Assembly (NCBI GenBank): GCA_019636275.1
Contig: JAHBXY010000020.1
Coordinates: 1-64,000, forward strand
Length of the DNA stretch: 64,000 nt
Direction: 5' to 3'
Source of the DNA: Planctomycetota bacterium
Lineage (GTDB): Bacteria; Planctomycetota; J058
Shown: positions 1 through 8,902 of the stretch, piece by piece
Layout: each line of letters begins with the position of its first letter
How positions within the stretch are numbered: the stretch's first letter is position 1
Made by a program: the position numbers and the translations under genes
Notes under the pieces: model-generated
What the model was told of the DNA's origin: nothing
The model's database searches: none
What the model saw: the letters and a program-made list of their open reading frames with translations, nothing else

Positions 1-2
1 TG

Positions 3-3000
3 CTCGAGCCCGACGCCCTGATGGCGCGCGGCGCGGCCGACCGGGCGGCCGCGATCGGCAGCCGCGTCGCGGCCCTCGAGGACCTGGCCGTCGAGGTGCG
101 CCAGGCGGCGGCGACGGCCCGGACGCGCGCGGCCGGGGGCGACGACCTGCACGCCGCCCTGGACGACCTGGCCCGCCTGGTCGAGGCCACGCGCGGCGTC
201 CTCGGCGGCCTCGCCGCCCAGACGCGCACGCTCGCCGACGGCCTGGCCCGCGTGGACCGCGACGAGCGCGCGGCGCGCGCCCGCCGCGACGCCGCGGCCG
301 CGCAGCGGCTCGTGCCCTCGACCCAGCCGCTCTACCCCGACCTGCCGCTCGAGCAGGCCCGGGTGGCGATCGAGCGCGACGTGCGCCGGCTGGCCGACGA
401 GCGGGCGCGCCTGGCCGAGGCGGTCGCCGCCGCCCTCGACGAGCCGCAGGCCGCCGCCGAGCCGCCGCTCGTCGCCCGCGAGGCCGAGCGCCTGCTGCAG
501 GTCGTGCCGCGCGCGATCGCCGACGCGGACCTCGCCCGCGACGAGCTGGCCGACGTCGTGCGCGTGGCCCACGGCCTGGCGATCACCGCCCGCGCCGCCG
601 CCGCCGAGGCCACCCGCGTGCGCGAGGGGCTGCGCGACCTGGCCCGGCGCGAGCGCGACGTGGCGCGGCTCGTCGAGGAGGCCGCGAGCTTCGAGCTCGA
701 GCGGCGGCGCGTGCGCCTCGACGAGGTCAACCGGCAGGTCCTCGACCGCGAGCGCCGCCAGGAGGAGACCGAGCGCCTGGCCCGGCGCGAGCAGGAGCTC
801 GACGGCCAGATCGCGCGGCTGCAGCAGGCGCTCGCGCAGGCCGAGGCCCGCGCCCGCCAGGAGGACGCGGCCGTCGCCGCCGTGCGCTCGCGCACGCAGG
901 CGATCGGCCCCAGCGACGACCCGACCCTGCGCAGCTACCAGACGACGCTCGACGACCACCACCGCCGCCTCGACCTGGCGCGCAAGCGGCGCGACGCGGC
1001 CCGCGCCGACCTCGAGGCGCTGCAGGCCAACCTCACCGGCGAGCGCGACACGCGCGCGGCCCTGGTCCTCGCCCTGCGCGACCGGATCGAGGCCGCGCAC
1101 CAGGCCTGGGAGGACCACCGCGACCCGCGCCCGCTCGAGGAGCTCGAGCGCACGCTCGCCGAGGCGGGGCGCGAGGCCGAGGCGCAGGCGCGCGACCTGG
1201 CGACCGCCGGGGCCGAGGCGGGCCGGCTGGCCGACGAGGCGCTGTCGCTGGCCGAGCTGAGCGGGCGCGAGGGCGAGCGCCGGGCCCTCTACCTGCCCAG
1301 CGCGCCCGAGTCGCACAAGGTGATCCTCACGGCGATCGAGGAGGTTCGCGGGCTCCTCGAGTCGACGCGGCGCGAGGAGTCGCGCCACCGGCGCGCCCAG
1401 GCGCGCGCGCTCGACGACGCGCGCAGCCGCGCCGAGCAGGACGTCTCCGCCCTGCGCCAGGACCTGGCCGAGGTCGCCGCCGCCCGCCGGGCCAGCCAGG
1501 AGGCGCGCCGCCTGAACACGGGCGCCCTGCGCGCGTCGCTGGGCGAGCTGCGCGCCCTGGCGGCCGCCGTCCACGCCGACGCCGCGGCGCGCGTCGCCGG
1601 CCTCGAGGCCGCCCCGCCGGAGGTCCGCTGGCGCGCCGGGTCGCGCCTCGGCACGGCGGCCGCCGCGGCGGCGCTCGTCCTGGCGGCCGGCCTCTACCTG
1701 CGCCGGCGCGCGCGGGCGCGGGTCGAGGCGCTCCTGGCGACGGTCGACCCCGAGCGGCGGATCATCCTCGACCCGATCGACCGCTGGACCTTCCACGCCG
1801 CCTACCTGCTGCGCGGCGGCCTGCCCTGGGCCGCCCTGGCCGTCGTCCCCTGGGCGGTGGCGGTGCCGCTCGAGCTGCCGGCCGCCGGCGCCGCGCGCGT
1901 CTCGGGGGCGCTCGTCGCGCTGCTCGGCGTGCAGGTCCTCGGGCTCGTCAACCACATCCTCCTTCGCGACCGCCTCGTCCGCGCCGTGCTGCCGCTCTCG
2001 GAGGAGAACAAGCGGCCGCTCCATCGCCGCATCCAGCTCGCCCTGGCCGCCTTCGGCCCGCTGCTCGTCGCCTGGCTCCTCGCCCGCGGGGTGCCGGAGC
2101 TGTGGGCCACGGCCACCGTCCTGCGCGCGTCGCTCTCGGTGCTCCTGGTCCTGGCGCTGATCGCCACGCTCCACGTCGCCCGCCACGACGTCGGCGACCA
2201 CCTGCGCTTCGAGGTGACCCCGCCCGAGCCCGGCGGCCGCCTCCCCGTGTTCGACCTGCTGAAGACGCTCTACAACCGCGTCGTCGACGAGCTGCTGACG
2301 CTCGTCCTCCTCGACCTGCTCGTGATCGGCACGCTGTGGGTCGGCGGCTACGTCGAGCAGGCGGCCTTCCTCCTGCGCGCGACCGTGCAGACCGCCCTGA
2401 CCCTCGGGGCCGCGCTGCTGCTCGTCGCCCTGGCGCGCAAGGCGAACCGGCGGGTCATGTCCGGCGCCCTGGCCAACGAGACGACGCGCCCCGGGGTGCA
2501 GATCACCCTGAGCATGCTCGCGTTCGTCGGCTCGCGCCTGGTGGAGCTGCTCATCCTGGCCGCCGTGGGCGTGTCGCTCTTCGACGCCTGGGGCGGCGAC
2601 GTGGAGCCGGTGCTCGGCTTCCTCCGCTCCGACCGCTTCGTCCACGGCGTGGCGGCCGTGCTCAAGGTCATGTTCGCCTGCGCGGCGGCCTTCTACGCCA
2701 ACCGCCTGGCCAACTTCACCGTCGACGCCTTCGTCGAGCAGACCCTGCGCACCGCCAGCCCCGACGTGGCCCGCCGGCGCGACACGTTCGCCCCGCTGGC
2801 CAAGAGCGCGATCCGCTACGTCCTGATCATGGCCGCCCTGGTCTACTCGGCCACGCAGGCCGGGCTGGACATCGTGAGCATCCTGGCGGGCCTGGGCGTC
2901 CTCGGCCTGGCGATCGCCTTCGGCGCGCAGACGCTCGTCAAGGACGTGATCAGCGGCGTGTTCGTGATCATCGACGACGAGCTGGCCGTCGGCGACTGGG

Positions 3001-4244
3001 TGAGGATCCGCGACGTCGAGGGCACGGTCGAGCACGTCGGCGTGCGCACGACGAAGGTCCGCACGGTCACCGGGGTCCTGATCTCGGTCCCCAACGGCTC
3101 GATCGACCAGGTGCACAACTTCAACCGCGGCTGGAACCGCGCGATCGTGGAGGTGAACGTCACCTACGACGCGCCGGTCGAGAAGGCCATGGCCGTGCTC
3201 AAGGAGGTCGCCGAGGAGTACCGGCGCCAGCGCCCCGACCTGCTCATCGAGGCGCCCGAGGTGCAGGGGATCACGCAGTACGGCACGTCCGGCATCACGC
3301 TGCGCGTGCGCGTGAAGACGGCGCCGCTGGCCCTGTGGCAGGTGGAGCGCGAGCTGCGCCTCCGCGCGCTCGTGGCCTTCGAGGACCAGGGGATCGAGAT
3401 CCCGATCTCGCGCCACGTCGTGTTCCTCAAGACCGACGACGGCGACGGCCGCGGGCTGCAGCCCGCCGACGTCGTCCGGCAGCTCGCCGCGGCGGCCGCC
3501 GCGCACGCGCCGCCGTTCGAACCCGCGCCGGCACGCGAGCCGCTCGTGGCCGAGGTCGTGCGGTCGGCCCCGGCGCCCGGAGGCGGTCGCGGCGCCGCTG
3601 CCTGGGCGGTGGTCGCGCCCGCCCCGGTCGTCACCGCCTGCCGTCACGCCGGACACCGGACCGCGCCTGAGCCGGCCGCGACCCCGGCCGCGACCCCTGC
3701 CGCTGAGGAGCCGGCGCCGCCCGAGCCCCCGGCGGAGGCGCGGCCCCCCGCGCGCACGCGGCGGCTCGTGCTCTCGGACGAGGCGCGGGCCCGCCTGCAG
3801 GACGAGGCCTACGTGCGCGCCGTCACGGCCGAGGAGCCGGCCATCCCGGCCGAGATGCAGGCCGCCATGGAGGCGATCGAGCGCCAGCGGCAGGAGACCG
3901 AGGCCGCGCGCCTGGCCGCGCTCGAGCCGGCGCCCGGCCCCGACCCCGAGGGCGGTGACGAGGCTGCGGGCGGCGACGGTTCAATGCGTTTGTCCGGCGG
4001 ACCGCTGGCCCCGACGGGATGGCGCCGGTCGCGGACGCCGACGCCGCCGGCCACCTGCGAGGCCGACGGAGCTGCCGGCGGCGGCCGATTGCGCCCGCCG
4101 CGCGGCGCCGCCACCGACGCGCCGGCGACCGACGACCCGCCCGTGACCGACGACCCGCCCGCGACCGACGACGCCCCTGGCGCGACCGACGCGACGGCCA
4201 CGGACCCGGGCCGCGGGCGCCCGCCGCCGACGCCGATCGCCTAA
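3..4244 (+). CDS. MscS/MscK-type mechanosensitive ion channel, 5'-truncated by the window edge
   Basis: Large inner-membrane channel that should open under membrane tension to release solutes. The reading frame is open to the window edge and the first ATG (21) has no signal peptide or leader, so the true start is probably upstream. Counting from that ATG: about 1-520 is Ala/Arg/Glu-rich coiled coil, 545-930 holds about nine membrane segments, and 930-1140 is the MscS core, with a pore helix containing LGLAIAFGAQTLVKD and the following beta domain (GDWVRIRDVEGTVEHVG; VPNGSIDQVHN). The last 250 residues are Pro/Ala-rich with a short ATDDPPVTDD-like repeat and an odd Cys/His stretch near 1205, which could be disorder or a small frame error. 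Long N-terminal extensions are known in MscK/YbiO-like channels. MscS family certain; physiological role inferred. Confidence 0.88.
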   Translation, partial: LEPDALMARGAADRAAAIGSRVAALEDLAVEVRQAAATARTRAAGGDDLHAALDDLARLVEATRGVLGGLAAQTRTLADGLARVDRDERAARARRDAAAAQRLVPSTQPLYPDLPLEQARVAIERDVRRLADERARLAEAVAAALDEPQAAAEPPLVAREAERLLQVVPRAIADADLARDELADVVRVAHGLAITARAAAAEATRVREGLRDLARRERDVARLVEEAASFELERRRVRLDEVNRQVLDRERRQEETERLARREQELDGQIARLQQALAQAEARARQEDAAVAAVRSRTQAIGPSDDPTLRSYQTTLDDHHRRLDLARKRRDAARADLEALQANLTGERDTRAALVLALRDRIEAAHQAWEDHRDPRPLEELERTLAEAGREAEAQARDLATAGAEAGRLADEALSLAELSGREGERRALYLPSAPESHKVILTAIEEVRGLLESTRREESRHRRAQARALDDARSRAEQDVSALRQDLAEVAAARRASQEARRLNTGALRASLGELRALAAAVHADAAARVAGLEAAPPEVRWRAGSRLGTAAAAAALVLAAGLYLRRRARARVEALLATVDPERRIILDPIDRWTFHAAYLLRGGLPWAALAVVPWAVAVPLELPAAGAARVSGALVALLGVQVLGLVNHILLRDRLVRAVLPLSEENKRPLHRRIQLALAAFGPLLVAWLLARGVPELWATATVLRASLSVLLVLALIATLHVARHDVGDHLRFEVTPPEPGGRLPVFDLLKTLYNRVVDELLTLVLLDLLVIGTLWVGGYVEQAAFLLRATVQTALTLGAALLLVALARKANRRVMSGALANETTRPGVQITLSMLAFVGSRLVELLILAAVGVSLFDAWGGDVEPVLGFLRSDRFVHGVAAVLKVMFACAAAFYANRLANFTVDAFVEQTLRTASPDVARRRDTFAPLAKSAIRYVLIMAALVYSATQAGLDIVSILAGLGVLGLAIAFGAQTLVKDVISGVFVIIDDELAVGDWVRIRDVEGTVEHVGVRTTKVRTVTGVLISVPNGSIDQVHNFNRGWNRAIVEVNVTYDAPVEKAMAVLKEVAEEYRRQRPDLLIEAPEVQGITQYGTSGITLRVRVKTAPLALWQVERELRLRALVAFEDQGIEIPISRHVVFLKTDDGDGRGLQPADVVRQLAAAAAAHAPPFEPAPAREPLVAEVVRSAPAPGGGRGAAAWAVVAPAPVVTACRHAGHRTAPEPAATPAATPAAEEPAPPEPPAEARPPARTRRLVLSDEARARLQDEAYVRAVTAEEPAIPAEMQAAMEAIERQRQETEAARLAALEPAPGPDPEGGDEAAGGDGSMRLSGGPLAPTGWRRSRTPTPPATCEADGAAGGGRLRPPRGAATDAPATDDPPVTDDPPATDDAPGATDATATDPGRGRPPPTPIA

Positions 4245-4331
4245 CCGCTTCGGCGCGTGCCGCTTCCGACCGCGGGCCCGGGCGCGCCCGGGCGCCGCCA
4301 TGTGCTAGGCTTCCGGTTCGCGAGGGGCACC

Positions 4332-5669
4332 GTGTCGGACAGCGGCGAGTCGAACGGCCAGATCACCCCCAAGTTCGAGCTGACGATCGACGGCGACCCG
4401 GCCGACATCGCGGTCACCGAGGCCGTGATCCTCATCCGCGTCAAGCAGCACCTCGACCTCGCCGACCTGCTCGAGGTGCGCCTCTCGAACCCCGACCTCT
4501 CCTGGACCGAGGCCGACACCTTCTCCGCCGGCAAGAAGCTCGCGGTCAAGCTGGGCTACGAGGAGAGCGACCTCGTCCACGTGGCCGAGGGCGAGGTCGT
4601 CCGCCGCGAGGTCGAGTTCCCCATCCGCGGCCCCGCCGTGCTCACGGTCGTGGCCCTGGGCTCGAAGTTCAAGATGAAGAAGGGCGCCCACACCAAGGCG
4701 CACGTGGAGAAGAAGGACTCCCAGATCGCCGAGGAGGTCGCGGGCGAGCTGGGCCTCACGGCCGACGTCGAGGACTCCGGGGTCACGCACCCCTACCTGT
4801 TCCAGGCCGCCAAGGACCACCTGTCCTACCTGCGCGAGCGCGCCGCCCGCATCGGCTACGAGTTCCGCATCGATCGCGAGGAGGGCAAGCTCGTGTTCAA
4901 GAAGCCGCAGACGAGCCAGTCGTCGGCGGCGTCGCTCACCTGGGGCAAGGACCTGCTCGAGTTCCGCGGCCGGCTCTCGACCGACGCGCAGGTCTCGAAG
5001 GTGACGGTGCGCGGCTGGGACCCCGAGCAGAAGCAGGTCGTGACCGCCAGCGCCCAGGCGTCCGACGTGACCTTCGGCTTCGGCGGACAGAAGTCCGGCC
5101 CCGCGTCGGCCGAGAGCTCCTTCGGCGTGCAGGAGGTCCTCTACGTCGACCGGCCGGTCAACAAGGCCGACGAGGCGACGTCGATGGCCAAGTCGATCAT
5201 CAACGCCGCCGCCGCGCGCTACTGCGAGGCCGACGGCGTGTGCCAGGGCAACCCGGCGCTGTACCCGGGCTCGCTCGTGGAGATCGCGGGCACGGGGGAC
5301 CGCTTCGACGGGAAGTACTTCGTCAACACGACGTTCCACCACTTCGAGCCGCGCACCGGCTACTCGACGCACTTCGGCATGAACCGCTCGACCGAGGGCG
5401 CCCCGGCCGCGCCGGCCGAGCCCCTGGCCGAGGCGGCCCCGGCGCGGGAGCGCACGGTGCCGGAGAACCCGACGTGGGTGGAGATCCGCGTCGTGTCCGA
5501 CACGGGCGAGTCGCTCGCGGGCGTCTCCTACACGGTCACGCTGCCCGACGGCAGCCAGCAGACCGGGACCTTCGACGAGTCGCAGACGATCCGCATCGAG
5601 GGCCTGCAGAACCCCGGCGACGCGCAGATCGAGTTCCAGCCGCCCGAGGGCCTCGACCCTGTTGGTTGA
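4332..5669 (+). CDS. Phage late-control D / VgrG-like spike protein with C-terminal Ig-like domain
   Basis: Resembles gpD/VgrG-type proteins that form the hub or spike of contractile tails, T6SS and extracellular injection systems. Residues about 10-350 have the family's beta-rich pattern (FELTIDGDPADI near the start, HPYLFQAAKDHLSYLRERA in the middle, a late YPGSLVEIAGTG-like hub strand, then FVNTTFHHFEPRTGY). The last 65 residues are a separate beta-sandwich (VEIRVVSDTGESLAGVSYTV, LPDGSQQTGTFDE) of the type often appended to injection-system spikes. The GTG at 4332 was chosen because a -10-like TAGGCT (4306-4311) and a purine-rich GAGGGG lie just upstream; the frame extends to 4257. No other tail, sheath, tube or baseplate gene is nearby, so it is an orphan. 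Its TGA stop lies at the edge of the hairpin repeat that follows. Target and function unknown. Confidence 0.75.
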   Translation: MSDSGESNGQITPKFELTIDGDPADIAVTEAVILIRVKQHLDLADLLEVRLSNPDLSWTEADTFSAGKKLAVKLGYEESDLVHVAEGEVVRREVEFPIRGPAVLTVVALGSKFKMKKGAHTKAHVEKKDSQIAEEVAGELGLTADVEDSGVTHPYLFQAAKDHLSYLRERAARIGYEFRIDREEGKLVFKKPQTSQSSAASLTWGKDLLEFRGRLSTDAQVSKVTVRGWDPEQKQVVTASAQASDVTFGFGGQKSGPASAESSFGVQEVLYVDRPVNKADEATSMAKSIINAAAARYCEADGVCQGNPALYPGSLVEIAGTGDRFDGKYFVNTTFHHFEPRTGYSTHFGMNRSTEGAPAAPAEPLAEAAPARERTVPENPTWVEIRVVSDTGESLAGVSYTVTLPDGSQQTGTFDESQTIRIEGLQNPGDAQIEFQPPEGLDPVG

Positions 5670-5680
5670 TCGACGTGGTG

Positions 5681-5826
5681 TGATCGACGGCTGCGGCCGC
5701 GGATGCCGGGCGACGCGGCGCGCGCGCGGGTCCCAGGCTCCGGCGATCGATACGACCCGCGCGCGCGCCGCCTCGCCTCGGCCTCCGCGGCCTCGCCTCG
5801 CTCGCGGCTGCGTTCCACCCGTTGGT
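5681..5826 (+). repeat. Dispersed GC-rich hairpin repeat, copy 1 of a tandem pair
   Basis: A roughly 146-bp unit beginning TGATCGACGGCTGCGG just after the stop codon at 5669. It contains two GC-rich arms (GCGGCGCGCGCG... and ...CGCGCGCGCCGC) flanking a short centre with CGATCGAT, so the RNA or single strand could fold into a long stem. Related copies lie at 5827, 37690-37838 (inverted) and 59314. No credible reading frame runs through it. Confidence 0.8.
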
Positions 5827-5972
5827 TGATCGACGGCTGCGGCCGCGGATGCCGGGCGACGCGGCGCGCGCGCGGGTCGTAGGATCCGGCGATCGATACG
5901 CCCCGCGCGCGCGCCGCCTCGCCTCGGCCTCCGCGGCCTCGCCTCGCTCGTGGCTGCGTTCCACCCGTGGCC
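5827..5972 (+). repeat. Dispersed GC-rich hairpin repeat, copy 2, plus a fragment
   Basis: Second tandem copy, near-identical to the first over about 146 bp. The stem arms lie at about 5861-5876 and 5901-5917 around the centre GGATCCGGCGATCGATAC. A further fragment starting TTGATCGACGGC appears at about 5985. Together the copies fill most of the 418-bp gap between the spike gene and the nucleotidyltransferase gene. Confidence 0.8.
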
Positions 5973-6072
5973 GAGCGCGTCGGTTGATCGACGGCGCACG
6001 GGCTGACCGCGGTCACCAGCTTGCCTCAGGGGCTTGCATGAGGTGCGCCGGGCGGCGTCCGAGCGACGCTGC

Positions 6073-6078
6073 TACGAT
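6073..6078 (+). promoter_or_regulatory. -10 box (TACGAT) close to the start codon
   Basis: TACGAT ends 9 nt before the ATG at 6088. With the usual 6-8 nt from -10 to the transcription start, the mRNA would begin almost at the start codon. No good -35 was recognised. The same arrangement recurs at seven other genes in the window. Confidence 0.4.
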
Positions 6079-6087
6079 GACGCGGAC

Positions 6088-6735
6088 ATGCCCCGCAGAA
6101 GCCCGACCTCCACGACCAGACCTCGAGTCCCCATGGCGCGCGTGTTCAAGAACGCCGGCGACTTCTTCGGGCGTCGATCCCCGGTCCATCTCGCAGCCGA
6201 GGCCCTGGCGCGGCGCCTCGGCGAGCTCCAGGCGCCGTTCGTCGTGACCGGCGGGTTCGCGCTCGGCGGCTACGGCTACGAGCGCATGACCGACGACATC
6301 GACATCGTCGTCCGCGAGCAGGACTGGCGACGCTTCAAGGAGAGGTGGGTCGGCCTCGGGTACCGGGAGAAGTTCCAGGGCAGCAAGGCCGTCATCGACA
6401 CGGAGAACGACGTCAAGATCCCCGTGCTCTTCGTCGGCGGCTTCCCGGGCGACGGGAAGCCGAAGCCCGTCGCGTTCCCCGACCCCACGGACGCCGAGGT
6501 CGTCGTCGCGTCCGGCGCGTTCCCGGTCGTGTCGCTCGAGATGCTGATCCAGTTGAAGATCGCGTCCGGCAAGACCGCGCCCGGGCGCCAGCTTCGCGAC
6601 TACGGCGACGTGGTCGAGTTGATCCGCTGCAACACGCTGTCGGCCTCGTTCGCGGAGCGGCTGGACCCGTACGTGCGCGAGGAGTTCCTGCACCTGCACC
6701 GGATCGCAGGCGAGCCTGCCGACCTGGACGAGTAG
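6088..6735 (+). CDS. Nucleotidyltransferase-fold protein (AbiEii/MNT-like), paralogue A
   Basis: 215 residues with a minimal nucleotidyltransferase core: TGGFALGGYGYERMTDDIDI carries the GG helix-turn and the first two acidic residues (DxD). The position where the third catalytic Asp is expected is KIPVLFVGG, with Pro and no acid. The conserved block PGDGKPKPVAFPDP and the later LKIASG...RDYGDVVELIRCN match the LK-x-A...R-x-x-D-x-x-D tail of AbiEii-like enzymes. A paralogue lies at 55781-56395, where the residue losses are different. ATG 6088 was chosen because of the -10 box; ATG 6133 is an alternative. It stands alone after the repeats with no clear antitoxin partner. NMP or substrate transfer is possible but not shown; it may be catalytically impaired. 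Confidence 0.7.
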   Translation: MPRRSPTSTTRPRVPMARVFKNAGDFFGRRSPVHLAAEALARRLGELQAPFVVTGGFALGGYGYERMTDDIDIVVREQDWRRFKERWVGLGYREKFQGSKAVIDTENDVKIPVLFVGGFPGDGKPKPVAFPDPTDAEVVVASGAFPVVSLEMLIQLKIASGKTAPGRQLRDYGDVVELIRCNTLSASFAERLDPYVREEFLHLHRIAGEPADLDE

Positions 6736-6793
6736 AGCCGGCCTGCGGGCGAAGCAGATCAGATGCAGCTGGCCGCTCGTGACCAGGACGGGC

Positions 6794-7909
6794 TCAACGC
6801 CGCCGCGGCTCGAGCAGCCGGTGGTCGTTCTCGCGCGCCTTGGCGGCCACGGGGTCGAGGTCGCGGCGCGGCACGCAGGCGAGCCGCGGGTCGTCGAGGC
6901 GCAGCGCGAACCACAGGCCCGCGTCGACCGCCTTGCGCAGGGCGGTCAGCGCCTCGTCCGCCTGGCCCAGCGCGCCGCGCGCGTAGGCGGCGTAGAGCCC
7001 GGGCCAGTAGGAGTCCGACGGCCGCCGCTGCTGGAAGGGCGCGGGCAGGGCGGCGGCGCGCTCGAGCGCCACGAGCGCCGCGCCGTGGTCGCCCAGCTCG
7101 AGGCGCAGGTAGCCCGCGGCCAGCCAGCCGGCCGGTGACCACGGCGCGCCCCGGACGTAGCGCTCGGCGGCGGCGAGCGCCGCCAGGAGCTCGTCGGTGC
7201 CCACGGCCGCGTCGAGCTCGCGCGCGTAGAGGACCCCGGCGGCCACGCGCAGGTCGTCGTCGCGCCGCACGGGCAGCGTGGGGTCCGCGTCGAGGTCGAG
7301 CGTCCACTGACGGACGGCGTCCTGGCCGATCTTCTCCACGCCGCTGTGGGTGGAGGTCCGCTGGCGCAGGGTGTTCGCCTGCTGGACGAGGCTCCCGGCC
7401 CGCAGCTCGAAGGCCAGGGCCAGGGCGTCGAACGTGCCCGTCCGGTTGTGGTCGCGCCCGCGCGCGCCCAGCGACTCCCACCAGGTCACGTCCATGGGGT
7501 GCCGCTCGAGCATGGTCCGCCCGGCGGCCAGCACCTCCTCGGGCACGTCGATCACCCCCTCGGCGGGCGTCTGCCGGGCGAGCCGCGCCGTGGGGAGGTC
7601 CTGCTTCACCTCGGCCTGCAGCGCGGCGAGGCGCTCCTCGAGGTCCGCCTGGCGCTCGCGGCCGCGCGCCAGGCGCAGGGCGCCCAGGAGCAGCCGCTCG
7701 CGCAGCGGCAGCGGGAGGCGCTCGCGCGCGACGAGCGCCTCGCCGCGGTCGAGGACCGCGGCGGCGTGCTCGGGCGAGGCGCGCAGGGCCCAGGCCGCCT
7801 CGCTGGCGGCGAGGAGCAGCCGCGCGCCGCGCTCGAACGTGCGGCCGGGCGCGGCGGCCAGCGCAGTCGAGGCCGGCCAGGAGGTCGGCCGCGGACCCGG
7901 CGGTCGCAT
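6794..7909 (-). CDS. C-terminal helical-repeat (TPR-like) part of the broken kinase gene
   Basis: A clean minus-strand frame of about 372 codons ending at 6794, rich in helix pairs resembling TPR units (for example GDHGAALVALERAAALPAPF and ALGQADEALTALRKAVDAGL near the end). No start signal or leader fits its upstream end; the frame degrades just above 7909 into the disordered zone that connects it to the kinase domain at 8903-11012. It is therefore best read as the last third of one long Ser/Thr kinase with a C-terminal repeat sensor, a common planctomycete architecture. Frame and strand are well supported by codon periodicity; independent expression is unlikely. Confidence 0.6.
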   Translation of the reverse strand: MRPPGPRPTSWPASTALAAAPGRTFERGARLLLAASEAAWALRASPEHAAAVLDRGEALVARERLPLPLRERLLLGALRLARGRERQADLEERLAALQAEVKQDLPTARLARQTPAEGVIDVPEEVLAAGRTMLERHPMDVTWWESLGARGRDHNRTGTFDALALAFELRAGSLVQQANTLRQRTSTHSGVEKIGQDAVRQWTLDLDADPTLPVRRDDDLRVAAGVLYARELDAAVGTDELLAALAAAERYVRGAPWSPAGWLAAGYLRLELGDHGAALVALERAAALPAPFQQRRPSDSYWPGLYAAYARGALGQADEALTALRKAVDAGLWFALRLDDPRLACVPRRDLDPVAAKARENDHRLLEPRRR

Positions 7910-8902
7910 GGCGCGCGCGCGAGCGCCTGCGCCCGCGCGGCCTCGAGGTCGGTCGGGTCGGCCCGCGTCGCGCGCTCGGCGGCGAGCTTCCCGCGCCGGC
8001 GCGGTCGCCGGCGAACAGGCGCGCTCCGGGCCGCGCCCGCCCAGGCCCGGGCGACCCCGCGGGCGTCGACGGCCAGCGCCGCCGCGCGCAGGAAGCCCGC
8101 GCGCGCGCGCGCTCGAGCCCGCGCGCTCGGGTCCGTCAGGCGAGACGGGCGAGACCATGAGGAGCGGGGCCGCCGAGGCGCCGTGGTCGAGCGATACGCG
8201 CGCCCGCAGCTCGCCCTCGGCCTCGCCAGCCGCCGCGGCGGCCGCCTCGTCGGCGCCGGGGGAGCGGCCCCGGCCCAGTCGCCGTCGCGCCAGCAGGCGA
8301 GGCGCGCGGCGGCGACGGCCAGCATCGGGCGTCCTCCGGCCGCCGCCTCGGCCTCGGCCAGGGCGCGCGCCGGGTCGGAGCGCGCTCGAGGAGCTCGAGC
8401 GCCTCGGCCCGTAGGGCCAGGGCGGCGGCGAGCGGCGGCGGCCCCGGACGCGCCCGGCGACGGCGTCGTCGGCGGCCGCGAGCGCCGCCGCCGGGTCGAG
8501 TTATATGCGGCGCGCGCGGCGGCCTCCAGGGCGGCCCACAGCCTGGGGTGTCGACGACCGCGCGGCCGGGGCCGAGGTCGAGCGGCAGCGCGGGCCAGGG
8601 GCCTGCCGACGAGGTCGCGGGCGCGCCCAGGCGAGGGCGCCGAGGCCGGCCAGCCCAGGCCAGGAGGACGTCGGCCTCGTGTGGTATGGCGCGCGCCCGG
8701 AGGCCGGCGGTCGCGCCTGCGGGGACGCGGCGCGGGCGCGGGGCGTGAGGTGGGCCAGGACACGGACCGGGTCGCCGCGGGCGTCCTCGTCGGTGCCTTC
8801 GGCGGCCAGCCGGGCCCGGCCAGGGCCGCCGCCGGCCCGGTGGCGCGCCGGCGAGCGCGGCGCGCGCCGCTGGGCGCCGCGCCGGGTCGAGGGCAGCCGC
8901 GG
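7910..8902 (-). other. Frame-broken stretch inside the kinase gene
   Basis: Protein-like segments appear in turn in different minus-strand frames, for example AAWLWLRAGDLDRALAAPLD near 8.9-9.0 kb and LAAALALRAEALELLERAP near 8.4 kb, separated by Arg/Pro/Gly-rich out-of-frame text. Many single-base indels would restore one continuous TPR-like domain joining 8903-11012 to 6794-7909. An assembly or sequencing problem is more likely than a real pseudogene because codon periodicity survives and an adapter remnant lies at 10640. Confidence 0.6.

Noticed and set aside
4332..5669. Prophage
   Set aside because: No integrase, terminase, capsid, portal or other tail genes are nearby; only one spike-like gene is present.
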